Positions 36,393-47,561 of a stretch of DNA of 64,000 nt are shown in pieces. Source of the stretch: Powellomyces hirtus (taxonomy: Eukaryota; Chytridiomycota; Chytridiomycetes; Spizellomycetales; Powellomycetaceae); the NCBI GenBank assembly GCA_025526995.1, contig JAHLKG010000018.1, positions 124,001-188,000 of the forward strand, in the 5' to 3' direction. The notes below the pieces were generated by a model. The model saw nothing but the letters and a program-made list of their open reading frames with translations, was not told where the DNA came from and did not search any database. A program made the translations under genes and the position numbers. Position 1 is the first letter of the stretch. The number at the start of each line of letters is the position of its first letter.

Positions 36393-36816
36393 AGAGGCGA
36401 GCGAAAGGTTGGCGGATCGTTCCGGGAAAAAAGCAAAAACAGTTAAGCTATTTTCCGTCGTTCCACCTATGTAGTTTGAAAATAGCTTTTGGGTGCACCT
36501 GCGTAAATCTGTAACGTCTATAGCTAGGTAGCATCTACCTCCTCCTGTGTAGAATCTTCTGTATCTCACTCCTTCTGTCCGCTGCCGACAGAGAGTTTGG
36601 TGGAAAAATATATCCTGTCAATCGATCAGATCACTACGACTTGTGCATTTGTGCATTTCTGCAATATTACTGGTGCTTCTTTGATCGACTTGGCTGGGAA
36701 GTCGCGGGACTAAGCCACTGTGTCGTAAGCAAGGTTCTTGGGCTTGGTCCGCATCTCTTTTTTGACGAGCTCGCTTTGTTTTGTTTCCTTAATTTCCGCT
36801 CTTTAGAACCGCAGAA
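36393..36816. other. Intergenic region after Argonaute
   Basis: Argonaute 3' region plus the upstream region of the next plus-strand gene. No obvious core promoter or repeat. Confidence 0.45.
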
Positions 36817-39800
36817 ATGTCATCCGGCACAAAAAACCCCACCACTGCCTCCGACCCGCATCTGAGCAACTCCATCGCCTACTCTATGGACTTTGCCTCC
36901 GCGGAGCCGTCCGAATACTCACTAAATTTTGAAGGTGAACCCCCCAATGCGGCACTACAACAATCTAAAAGCAAGAGCAGGAGCCGCACAACCAACCCTG
37001 CTGGTGCGGGTCTGTCCAAATACTCACTAAATTTCGAAGGTGAACCCTCCAATGCGGCACTACAACAATCTAAAAGCACGAGTAGGAGCCGCACAACCAG
37101 CCCCGCTGGTGCGGGTCCGTCCGAGTACTCACTCACCTTCGAAGAAGAAGAATGCAACGCTGCACCGCACCAAAATCAACGCAGGAGCAGGCAGTCCAAT
37201 GCGTCATTGCGACAGCGCCAACAACAGCAAAAGAGTGGGAACGTAAGGGCAGGGAGCAGCAAGAGTGGTGCAATAGACTCGGTGGGACCGTCTCAGTACT
37301 CGTTGGATTTTGAGGACGAGCCAGTACAGCAAAGCACCAGCAGAAGTGGGAGTGGTGAGAGAACGGATGCCGGGGCCTCGTCTCTGTACTCGTTGGATTT
37401 TGAGCCCCTGCCATCACAAACACCTACACAACAACAGCCGCCGCCAAATGTCGTCCAAACTCCGGATAGAAGCACCGAAAGTCTCAACACCGTGCAAAAA
37501 TCTCAGCACTCACTAGATGCCGACAATGTTGGACCTGTACCGTCACGACTAGAACACCACCACCCAAGTAACGGGGTGAATGTAACAGCTATATCTGCTA
37601 TGTTGGATTCACTCCCACCGCCACAACAGCGACCCCCGCCCCACCCACTCGCGCAGCTAATTGAGCTGGCGCGGGATGACGGGTTTGAGGACCGTTCAAA
37701 CGAGGAATTGTCGACAAACGCGAAAATAGGCTCGACGGCTGCTCAACAAGACAATCCGCAGACAGCTGTATTGAGCAAAGACACCAAGCGGGAAGGGGAT
37801 GGCCAGAGAGGGGTTGATGTTGCACGAGGCGGACCGACCAGTGATGGCTTTTGGGTAGAACAAGATGGTGAAGCATCCCCAAGAGACACGTCGCAAATGT
37901 CAGCACACCTCACCGCAACACCCCCGGAGGCGAAACGTGTGGATTACGAGAAATCTGTGTCGTGGGCTGCGCTTCCCATCAACCCCGCCACCCTCATTCC
38001 CACGATCGAGATAAAGGATCCCATCCATCCAGCGTCAGCAACACGTTTGGACAGGCAAATCAGTCGGGACGAAGCTGGAGAGGACCGCGCCCCAAAAGCA
38101 GGTGATCGAGACCGTGGGGGTAGCGACGAGAGAGGAACAACGGGAAATGGTGATGCAGTGGGGGAGGTGGTAAAGCAAAAACGGGAGGGAGAGGAGCCAA
38201 TGAAACCTGTCGTTGCCCACCAACAGAAACAAGGAGGACAAGAACCTCATCCCAAACGAATTGGGTACCGCGATCGGTATGTGTCATACCCCTTTTGTCA
38301 TCCCATTCGTTTCTCCACGCACATCCTCGTCTCACACCAATAGACAGACTCCGACAAGTGCAGCCGCACGTTCCCTCCCACATCACCAGACCCAAGCACT
38401 CCAACACCACCACCCACAACACCACTTTTGCCGCCGAGGCAAGCAACAGCAGCGATTCCAACCACAACATGACTTGTAGTTCTCCGCGTCGGAAAGAACA
38501 ACAACAGTTACGCCGGCAACAGCTGGAACAGACGGCCGAGGAGGAAATGATGCGCGTGGCGGCTATCATGGAGTTGCTGGAACGGAAACGGATGGAGTTT
38601 AGAGAGCAGAAACGGATGGAGGTCATGGAGGTAGGTTTTTTTGGTGGTGTGGGGTTGTAAATGTCCGAGGGCGATTCGTTGTGTGTGGGTGATTGAGGCG
38701 CTGATAGGAGAATGTTCGGAACCATGAATAGCATTCGATCAAGGCCCGAGCTCGACGTGACCGGCTGGAGCAACAGCATGCAAGGGTAGAAGCATTAGCA
38801 AAGGAACGAGCGGTAAAGCACTCCAAAAACGCATCCTTGCCGGTGCCCCCCCAGGAGACTCAACATGGTCCTTCTTTGCTCCACAGGAATCCACCCAAGC
38901 CCCCAAGCCTTCTGCACCCCCTATCCCAGTGCGCAACCCGATCCCCACCTCATGGACCTCCACAGCGTGGTACCAAGAGATCCTCGAACAAGCACACCAC
39001 ACGACGACGCACACGGCGCACGCGCGCTGCCAGGCGCATCCCCACCTCAGGCTGCGGAAACACGGGTCGAGGGATGTGGTGTTTGGAACGACGTTGATGA
39101 CGGGTGGGGTGGGGAGGTTTAGAGATCCGGAGAAGGTGGAGGAGGAAGGAGGTGAATTTGAGGATGAGGATGTGTATGCGAGGATGTCGACTACGACCCG
39201 AATGGTGAGGGAACGGAGAGCGTCGTTGGCCCCGGCGAGGAGGAGAAGGAGGAGGGGTCATGTGGCGAGTCGGAAGGGGTTTGCCCATGTACGTCAAGAA
39301 ACACTGTAAATCAAGTGTTGTGAGTTCGTCTGATAACTACTGTCTTTGTCTTCAGTTCGCTCGCCGACCCACCATGTTCGCGCTGCCCCCGATCCCAATC
39401 CCCGCGATGCCGAGTCTCGACCGCTCGATCCGGTTGGCGGTCGAAAGCGAGGAGATGGCGGATGAGGCTGGGTTGGGGAAGAAGCAGCCGGTGAATGTAA
39501 GTGGAGTAGAGGTTGAGCACATGTTATCAAGGGGGTTGATTCGATACGTGAAATCCATTTCTGATGTTTTCGTTTTTCTTTGGCAGAAAACGACAGCGAG
39601 GCATCATCATAAGGTTGTACGGATGAGGTATGTGGTTTGTCGTTCACGGCATTCCTCGGAAAAAACGCGGAGAGCGGCTTGGTTCTGCACTTTGCTTATA
39701 CTTATTACCGGTCCTAACCCTCACGCTGCCTCCCACAGTGAGTCCATTGTCCGGAACAAAGAAACCGTGTCCAAATTGCTGGGTCCCAGATCCCTGTACG

Positions 39801-40987
39801 GCGGCACCCCATTCACAAGCGCCCCAGACGAAGACGCCATGATCATCGTACCCGCGACCACCAGCACCTACGACGTCAGCGAGCCGGCGTATATGGCTGA
39901 ACAAGGGTACGATATCTATGTTCGCAAGCGGGACGATGGTGGTGGTGCGACCCACAATCCACCGGATGGGGCGAACGGTGATGATGCATGTGAGGAACAA
40001 GGTGGGGGTGACGGTGGTTATACAGATGCGCCGACCCGCCGGCCGTCCTCTGCTGCAGGCCTCTTTACGACGCAAGCCGCGGACCAACTCACCCGCCTCA
40101 TCGTCTCTGGGAGCCGGCGACCCGGTGCACAGCGCGAATTGGTGGATGAGACCAAGAAGAGTGGGGGGCAGCCAGTCCATATCATCACGGCTGCAGAGGT
40201 GGATGGAGCGAGGGGGTCGAGCGGCGGGAAGAGGCCGACGTCGGTGGTTAATGTAGTGGGGCCGGTGACGGGAGTGGCGCCCGTAGCTGTGGTGCCGGGG
40301 CCGGGGAGGGTGGAGGTGGAGGGGGGGAATAAGGAGGAACAACATGAGGAGGGCGAGGGTGATAAAAAGCGGGGAGACAATGGTGCCGAAGATGGGGCAG
40401 AAGACGAACGGGCATCTGTATATGCTGGCAGCGAACACACTGGAGAAGAAGACGACGACGACGAGTCGGAGGAGGGATTTGGCGAAGATGACGAAGGGTC
40501 AGAAACCACACGCGAATTCGACGTTTCGCGGGCCCGGACACCCGCCTCACTAGATCGCGGCGAATCGCCCTCCCCCCGCTCTCGGCATCGCCGCCGGCAC
40601 CACTCCTCCTCGGCCCAATCCTCATCCGAGGCTTCCTCTGCATCATCCCTCACATCGTCTTCGCGTCCGTTACGCCACGCACTGTCGTCGTCGTCGCGGC
40701 CATCAACGGGAGGGCGGAGTGTTAGCAATAGCAATAGCCATAGCCATTATGGGTATCGCGCGTCCTCGCGAGCGTCGTCGCTAATATCCGAATTGAGCGG
40801 CCGGGTTGATGATGAAGATGATGATGATGTGAGTGTCGGGTCGCCCGTGCCGACGCCCCCACCGACCGTCCCGCGCCGCCGCCAGGTGATTGCGCCGTTG
40901 ACAATGGAGGAAGTGATTGAGGTGGAACAGTTGAAGATTCTGCAACCTGTGGTGAAGATCAGGCAGAGGATGTGGACGGTTGTGTAA
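36817..40987 (+). CDS. Large protein of unknown function with repeated YSLxFE motifs
   Basis: Not recognised. I infer seven exons: 36817-38276, 38348-38630, 38732-38812, 38887-39288, 39356-39496, 39587-39627 and 39739-40987, with consistent phases, 1218 aa. Residues about 20-235 carry seven variants of a short motif: AYSMDFAS, EYSLNFEG, KYSLNFEG, EYSLTFEE, QYSLDFED, LYSLDFEP and a decayed QHSLDADN. The middle (about 500-610) is a charged Gln/Arg/Glu helix likely to form a coiled coil (KEQQQLRRQQLEQ; ELLERKRMEFREQKRMEV). Then come basic Arg-rich stretches, a segment with SKLLGPRSLYGGTPFTS, and a long acidic, Ser-rich tail ending in MEEVIEVEQLKILQP. Such a mix of linear motifs and coiled coil is common in centrosomal or ciliary scaffold proteins, and zoosporic fungi keep both, but that is a guess. 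Exons 2-6 are short and rest on splice signals only; two separate genes cannot be excluded. Confidence 0.55.
36907..37140 (+). repeat. 105-bp tandem repeat encoding the YSLxFE region
   Basis: TACTCACT recurs at 36916, 37021 and 37126, exactly 105 bp (35 codons) apart. The first two units are nearly identical; the third copies only the start of the unit before diverging. This is a recent in-frame duplication within the coding sequence. Confidence 0.85.
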
Positions 40988-41238
40988 AGTGCAAGATATT
41001 GGGGGCGGTATATAATGTTGTATTTTATGTATCTGTGGATGGGACATGAAAAAGTGAGCTATACGATCTAATGCTATAGTGATGCTCTAGTATGAAGAGA
41101 GGTAACATTGGTCAACATCCCACTGTCGTCTACGTCTATGTGTGTTTTGTTGCTCAGGATTTGTGACGGCGTCAATGTCGTGGTATTGTCGCGCGGTTCT
41201 TGTATTTCCGGAATGGTATTGGCATGGCTGGGGACGCG

Positions 41239-41790
41239 CTACGCAGTCAGGCATTTCTCAATGAGGATCTTGACGATGGTTTCAATGCCATCCGCATCTT
41301 CCTGATCAAATCCATCTTTCAGCTCACAATCCAGATCAAACACGCCCAGGAGACGCGGCTCTTTCCCCTGCGTCTTTGCAGGCACCACGACCGGCACCAC
41401 CACCTCGCTTCTCGACCTCGAATCACACGCGATATGTCCCTTGAACGCCAACACATCCTTCACCAACATCGTCCTTCTCTCCACAGCCGCAGCGCCACAG
41501 ACACCCTTCCCAAACGGGATGCGGGTACAAGCAATACGACCCTGGAAGGGGCCGAGGGCCATGGAGGACGTGGGGAGTGTGGGTTCCGTGAGGTAGAAGC
41601 CGACCCAATTGACGTGGCGGTTGAGGGGAGCGTCGTTGTAGGCGTAGTAGAGGAGGGCGGATATGTTGGCGAGGTTGGAGGTGAGAGGGAGGGAAGGGTC
41701 GATGAGGGACCGGGCTTGATCGTGGAGGAGGGTGTAGAAGGCGGGTTTGTTGTCGGCGGGGTAGGCGAAGCCGTCGAGGTCTACGTGCAT
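41239..41790 (-). CDS. Free methionine-R-sulfoxide reductase (GAF domain)
   Basis: 183-aa single-exon enzyme. The family reduces free methionine-(R)-sulfoxide with thioredoxin and protects against oxidative stress. The whole protein is one GAF domain: VNWVGFYL (60-67), LGPFQGRIACTR with Cys88, FGKGVCG with Cys98, GHIACDS with Cys122 and SRSEVVVPV. The three cysteines keep the spacing of the yeast enzyme (C91, C101, C125), of which the last is catalytic and the others resolve the disulfide. Length and motifs are complete. The start at 41790 is the first ATG before the domain. The gene is divergent from the small membrane protein gene at 42617. Confidence 0.95.
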   Translation of the reverse strand: MHVDLDGFAYPADNKPAFYTLLHDQARSLIDPSLPLTSNLANISALLYYAYNDAPLNRHVNWVGFYLTEPTLPTSSMALGPFQGRIACTRIPFGKGVCGAAAVERRTMLVKDVLAFKGHIACDSRSRSEVVVPVVVPAKTQGKEPRLLGVFDLDCELKDGFDQEDADGIETIVKILIEKCLTA

Positions 41791-42616
41791 GGCTGAGGGT
41801 TTGGTGGCGGTCGGAGTGGGAAGTGGCGTTGGGTTCTGTGTTTTTGAGATAGTCTCTCTTGCTCAGATTCTATGAGACTGACGGTGTGGCCGTTGCTTTG
41901 TGAGTGGTTTTGCACTCAGTTTGTTTCTTGTGAGGGTCTGTTTGCTGGAGAACGAAGAGCAGAGGAAGTGTGCAAAGTGTGGAAGTGTGAGATCAGAGCC
42001 AACGTGAAATGGCAAATTCCCCAAAAGCGCGTCCGGTCTTGTCCAGAGTCATACACTGTCACACGACGCGCTACGAGGAAGTACGGCGTTATACAAATGC
42101 GGATTGGACTGGTGTCAAACCAGGCCCAGCCAAACAGGAGCCAAATGATCCAGGCAGAGCGTGCTGCTGCTGACTGACGCTTTGCCATTTGACAAAACCC
42201 TCACGGCCTACTTGAACGTCCATTCCACAACCACATAGCTAGGTAAGAAAGACCTCTGGCGTGCGATGCAACACTGCGTATCAGAAGTAGGGACGAACGA
42301 AGATGGGAAGTGTTTGCTTTTGGCGTAACTCTCTTGTGGAGGTCTTGCGTCATTCGACAATGGACCACCATATGCATGGCAGTTCGCCAAATCGTGGACG
42401 TGGAAGACCGACTACCGATGCTCTCGCGAAACACAAACGTCTTGCAAGCAAGACGCCTGAAAAGCTGGCTCCGGACCTTCTGTCTTGACGCCATGGCTAG
42501 ATAAGGGCCGCGGAATGGAGGCTTTTCAAAGAATCTGCACGGATCAGCTGGACGTTTGCCTTGTAACAGAACGTTGACCCCCATCTTGTTTTCCTTGCCC
42601 CTGCTGCAGAACAGTC
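41791..42616. promoter_or_regulatory. Divergent intergenic region (fRMsr / small membrane protein)
   Basis: About 0.8 kb between two divergent start codons, so it must contain both promoters. No clear TATA box, no repeat and no protein signature. Confidence 0.35.
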
Positions 42617-43010
42617 ATGCCCGCCACCATCCTCGTTCCCTCCCAACATACCGTGGACGCCACCACAACACCATTCTCGCAAAACGTCGAGCTGGCCGGA
42701 TGGGCCATGGCCGGTGCCTTTGTGCGGACATGGGCTCTGGGAATGCAGCGTAGACCTCTTCTTGAACGTAAGAAAAACCGACAGAGATTCAGGGCGGGCG
42801 TTCCGTTCGTTTGACGATCTTCAATGTTTTGATTCCTTTTTGGATCCGCCAGGACCCCACTTCCACATCCTCTTTGCTGCTGCCGGTGCCGGTGTCGGCC
42901 TCCTCGTCTCCAAATTCGAAGCATCGCAGCTGGCACAACTGGAGAAGCAGAGAGACATTCTGACCCGTCGCCGGATGATGCGCCTGCAAGCGGCCTCTGC
43001 CGACGCTTAA
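42617..43010 (+). CDS. Small membrane protein, possibly a respiratory complex I accessory subunit
   Basis: Exons 42617-42767 and 42853-43010 (GT-AG, phase 1) give 102 aa. Visible features: an N-terminal segment rich in Thr and Pro, a first hydrophobic helix with an Arg (VELAGWAMAGAFVRTWALGM), the turn QRRPLLERPHFH, a second hydrophobic helix (ILFAAAGAGVGLLV), and a charged C-terminal helix (KFEASQLAQLEKQRDILTRRR). Two short helices joined by an R-R-P turn recall NDUFC2-type subunits of mitochondrial complex I, but this is a pattern impression only. The tidy splice signals and compact size support a real gene. Confidence 0.55.
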
Positions 43011-43813
43011 AACATTGGGAGAAACCCCCCACTCAACGCCCCATGCAACAACCAACCCACAGCCAATGGAGAAGATACCTTATATACTAGTGAGAAGCAG
43101 AATGATGTCGTCACAGGGCGATGGTGGACTGGATCGAATCTTGCTTCTCCAGATGGGGACATTCTTTCCACTGTTGAGATGTACAACAGCAAACTGAGAA
43201 GAACAATAATACACATCCTATACATATCCGCAATTCCGCACGTCCCAAGTGACACGCTTGACTCGACCGTGTACTTAATGTGGGGATGGATGATGATGTA
43301 CATATGGCCGGCCCAAGTCCAATCTTCACAAAAGCTCCGAACCAAAATGTTTTATTTGACTGTTGCATGGAGGGTAAACCAGTCACAATGATTCTAAGCC
43401 AATTGCAACGTTGCACAAGGCGCCATAGCAAGTATGCTCAAATTCAAGGGTTTTGCAACACAATAGTTTGCGAGAACGTATTGATTCTGAACCGAGCATG
43501 CTCCAGGGAATACACTGCTTGCATCTCCGAAACTAAAGCAAAAGCAAAGGGTCCCGGGGCAGGGGAGTTCCTTGGTGACCAATTGTAGTTGAGGATAACC
43601 TGATGGAGCAGGGCTCCAAACCGCGGGGTAAATAATAGTTTGTTCTTGCCAGTTGCGACTTGTGTAGGATGGCGTGCAAGAGAATCCTACATGAAACTTT
43701 TACTTTTATCTAAGATCCCTTTATGTTTCCTTGTCACTTACTGGTTCCTGGTCAACGACCATGCTACGCCAACGCCGTCTCCTCGGCCATTTTTGCCAAC
43801 TCGACATATTCCG
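43011..43813. other. Gene-free spacer
   Basis: Downstream of the small membrane protein. Only short open frames on both strands, with no recognisable family. Ends abruptly at the ABC-gene fragment. Confidence 0.4.
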
Positions 43814-43962
43814 CCTGCACCTGGTCGCGGGCGAGGACCGTGCCGCGGTCGCTCCAGTTGTCGATGGGCGGGGTGGTGTCAAACAGGGCCAGGATGTCCG
43901 AGGCCGAGTCTTTTGCTTTGCCGACATCGGGCATGAGGGAGAAGACGCGGCCGGCGGCCTGG
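43814..43962 (-). pseudogene. 149-bp duplicated fragment of the ABC transporter gene
   Basis: Matches 50791-50939 at 148 of 149 positions. The single difference (43899 versus 50876) is silent in the ABC frame (TCG versus TCA, serine). On the minus strand it encodes [17 protein letters not shown] through to ARDQVQ, the linker between the second membrane domain and NBD2. Beyond it the sequence is unrelated, and the frame hits a stop after 16 more codons. The fragment is therefore non-functional, in the same orientation as its parent and about 7 kb away. The near-identity means a recent copy event. Confidence 0.93.
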
Positions 43963-44570
43963 AGCCACTCGTCGTGTATAACAGTGCAGTGCATTCTAAC
44001 GCATGCTGGAGCGTTATAGTCATTGCGAACGTGGCGAGTCCCGTTCAGGCGTCCCCGTCAAGTTCTCCCTCTTCCAAGCCCGGTTCTGCGCTAGCCTCTA
44101 AGCCTTTGCCCTCCTCCTGCTCGTTGCCGGTGCCGGTGCCAGGGGGCTTTTCCGTGAGCAGAGTCTTGTTTTTACAGCGGCCCTAACGATCCGGATTGTC
44201 CAGGTGTCTCTTCCGATGGCAGGCATAGCCCCCAAGGCGTCGTAGACGCCCAGATCGCTCCAAATCAAGTGATGTCTCTTAATTTGTGAGCTTGTTATCC
44301 ACCAGCACTTTGAGCCAAATCCCCCATGACGACAGCAGAATGTAATCTTTCATCTACTATGTTAATGGTATCACCAAGCTCACTGCGCGGCCAGAGCAGC
44401 ACCTCACTGAGCTGCAAACGACTGCGTGAGGTGTGTTACTCGAGGCAGGTTGGCGACGCGCTTACATAACACGGGTCGCTGAAACTGCGATCTGACAAAC
44501 CGCCAGCTTTCTAGCGGTCGTCGCTAAAACTAACAAGGGATGGGCAGGGTTTCAGGGAATGAATGGAGTA
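43963..44570. other. Unassigned spacer
   Basis: Joins the ABC fragment to the AT-rich island. A minus-strand frame shows pieces such as SSWGIWLKVLVDNKLTN and YACHRKRHLDNPD between stops, which could be a decayed gene, but I do not recognise a family. Confidence 0.3.
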
Positions 44571-47000
44571 GGGTTAGGTGATTTCTGAACAGAGGAACGC
44601 GGGAGGTCCGAGCACCCAAAAGTCATTAACAGAGACAAAAATGATAAATCATATTTGCTGTCCTTCATGGTTGCATTCACTATATTCTGAAATTTTGAGT
44701 CTTTGAAGACATCAGTGCAACAAAGGATGAGCTGACAAAAAAAGCAGAAGCACTCCATGAGATGGGGTATTCAAAAGTACTGGTTAGTCACATACAGAAT
44801 CCAATGCTCCACAAGGTGATCATGACCATCATCACAATAAATCTGAAGTTCCTATAATATTTACAAAGGCAGCAGAGCAAATGTGTGACAGACTATGCCA
44901 TTTTCAATTGTTCAAGGGCTATAGACCATTCTAAATGAATGTTGAACATATATGATGAGCAGTGTGACACATCCAAGAATATTTCCAAAATTGTTTGATA
45001 AGAACAGTAGAGACGCCAGTGGCAATATATTCACTAATGCAAAATACAATGTTCATGGTTGCGGATAGATGGTGCTGCACAGTCTGGACATCAAAAACGC
45101 ATGTCACAAATCAAGGTGTCTTAACCAAATACATACACAAACCTGAGAAAAGAGTTTGCAGAACCATTTAATAATCTGTCTTTTGATTGATGGATTGGTA
45201 GCCTGTTGACTCATGCAAAGGTTACCATCAATAGCCCCCAATAATGCTCAGTTTGAAAAAACTCCTTCTGCATTTATCAAAGGTTATAAATAATGACCTT
45301 TGGAATGTCAACAAAATCACTCATAGCAAAGGTATTTGCTTTATGAGTTTGGATTATCTCGGCAGGTAAACTGCTTTTTTTTTTACAAGTCACATTCATC
45401 AAAAATCACCCAATGCGCTGATACTTGTGTATTCTGCAAAAATGACATTTTAAACAGGTTGTGCTTGTCCAATCAACAATTCTTTTCTGCAGCAGTGCTC
45501 AATTACATCAAAATTGTGCTTTGATGTATACTTTCCACTAAGCAAAAACTAGCCAAAATTTAGTGTGTCTACATTGTGGAGCACTCTTTGGTGATGATTA
45601 AATATGACCAGTGATGTATGGTTAGCTGTTTTGTGAACAAATGCAATTGCACTTGGAATTGAAAATAGGGATGAAAAGTATCCCCAAAGGTTTCACTATA
45701 CAGAAGAGCGGAACAATATCAAAAAGCACATTCAAGATGATCAAAGTGTGTAACTCTGCAAAAATAGTCTTAGCTCACGATTGAGGTTGGCATTTGGCGG
45801 AGAAGCAATGCTGGGAGGAATTTGGTGGAGAGCAACTGGGGGGGCAGGAGAGGAAAAAGTCAAAGTCATAGAAGAAGATAGAAAGCAATGTCCTTAAAAC
45901 AACAAAGGACATTTGTGTCAGGTGTGCTAATGAAAGCATCTTAAGAAACATGATAATTCATGTGACTTCTTTTAATGCATGGTAGAGCCCAATTACTCAA
46001 GATTTTTTAAGCCCTACAAGTTTTTTGTGTAATTGAGTAACATTCACCAATCCGGCCTCGTAAAATAATATACTGTGTAATGAGATATGGTATTACACTA
46101 ATTCCATTTGTACGTTCCTATAACTTTCTTATAGTAGCCAAATGGCTTGTGTTCTTATTAGTGCTATGCATAAATGGATTAACAAGATTCCTACTAGCCT
46201 TATCCACTATCTAGCAAACCCAGAGCCATTCAGATTTTTCCAACCTCTTTCCATTTTAATAAAAAAACTTAAAAAAAAAACAACTTTTGATTCAATTTAT
46301 GCAACTGAATTGAACAAATCCATTTATTACTCCAAACCTACTATTCACAATTCTAAAGAAACTTGATTTATTGTTGAAAAAAAGAAAAAAAAAATGATTG
46401 AAAGTGGTGTAAAAAAGAATCAATTTAGTAAAAAACAAGAAATTTTCATTAACTATGTATGCATCTTAACAGATTATATCCAGATAACGTCTAGTGTTTA
46501 TAAAAATAATTCATTTCTGTAACTATCTTTTGACTACGCCACTTTTTGTTAACTGATTACTTTTCTGTGTCAAGTCCAAGTAATTTGTATGTCAATACAA
46601 CTCACATTGACAAACAATCGCTTGCCCAGCAGGGTTTCACTGAGCCTCAAATTTCTAAGAAGTTGGAAAACAGCGTGCTGGGTTGCCATTAGGTTTGTCA
46701 CACATAGCAAGCAGCAATTTCAAGTTAGTATTTAAATGTCAAAATGATATTTAACGTATAAAATATGTTAAAAATTTTTTGCGCTCTTGGAAGACACAGT
46801 TTTATTGGCCCTGGGATCTATTGGAATGTTGAGCGTTGCGTAGTCTTTACATTAGATCCTAACTTGGAATCTCCAATCAGAAGGTGTGACTGTTATGTCA
46901 GTGACGCTAAAAGCTGAATTGGATCACGTGTGATCACATGATTGAAGAGAAGTAGATAACATTGCTTGACAAGCAAGACATTACCAATACGACTTGGACA
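44571..47000. other. AT-rich island without intact genes
   Basis: Base composition shifts abruptly: from about 44571 to about 47000 the sequence is full of A/T runs (for example 46258-46300 and 46378-46395), while both flanks have the GC-rich composition of the rest of the window. All frames are broken by frequent stops; the longest open stretches are about 60-75 codons and resemble nothing I know. One frame near 46614-46670 (LAQQGFTEPQISKKLENS) looks vaguely like the helix-turn-helix of a transposase, which is not enough to name it. Best read as a foreign or old decayed insertion. Confidence 0.6.
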
Positions 47001-47561
47001 TAAAAATAAAATAGCGTCGGTCAAAGTGCTGCCATGAGGGAATGAGTGAGACTCGATGTGGCATCCTCCCCGCCCCCCTCCTGAGACTATTAATGAAACA
47101 CGCGTGTTATTTATAGTATGGATAGTCATCGTCATGATCATCCAATTATGGGATCAGATTTATTGATTGCATTTGGGGGTGTTTGTTTCACATTATTATT
47201 ATTATTATGGGATGGGGGATGTTTATATGAGCGAGTGAGTGAGTGACTCAGTGAGTGAGTGAGTGATTCGTATCGATAGTCGCTTCGTTCTATACGGGCA
47301 AGACTCGCACTCGTACGTGTACACGCTCGCCCGCCCAAACAAACAAAAACACTCTCCCTTTCTCAACGCTCTCCTTCCTTCTTCGTCCCCCTACTCGTTC
47401 CCACCCACCACTGACTCCCTCTTGCCTTCGCTCGCTCTGCTCCGTTCGCCGCTCGTCTATTGTATTATATCCTTGCTGCCTGCCTGCCCGTGCCTAACCC
47501 CCTGTGCCCTCTTGCCTCCTGCTAATAAATACCCCCCACCACCGACGGCTCCCCCGCCGAA
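47001..47561. promoter_or_regulatory. Upstream region of the rhomboid gene
   Basis: Contains an ATT triplet run near 47191-47208, a GAGT microsatellite and a pyrimidine-rich leader (47340-47520) before the ATG at 47562. An open frame runs in from 47263, but its residues look like untranslated leader. Confidence 0.35.
47231..47266. repeat. GAGT microsatellite
   Basis: Imperfect run of GAGT/GTGA units interrupted once by a CTCA, about 300 bp upstream of the rhomboid start. Confidence 0.75.

Noticed and set aside
43764..43994. Short protein joining the ABC fragment to EYVELAKMAEE, which briefly recalls the start of 14-3-3 proteins
   Set aside because: The resemblance covers about ten residues and a stop follows at once, so it is chance at the edge of the duplicated fragment.
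44564..44577. TAGGGTTAGG, a telomere-like sequence at the edge of the AT-rich island
   Set aside because: Barely one and a half repeat units; expected by chance in 64 kb and no array is present.
46614..46670. Transposase-like helix-turn-helix (QISKKLENS) in the AT-rich island
   Set aside because: One short stretch between stops, with no catalytic DDE block or terminal inverted repeats seen.
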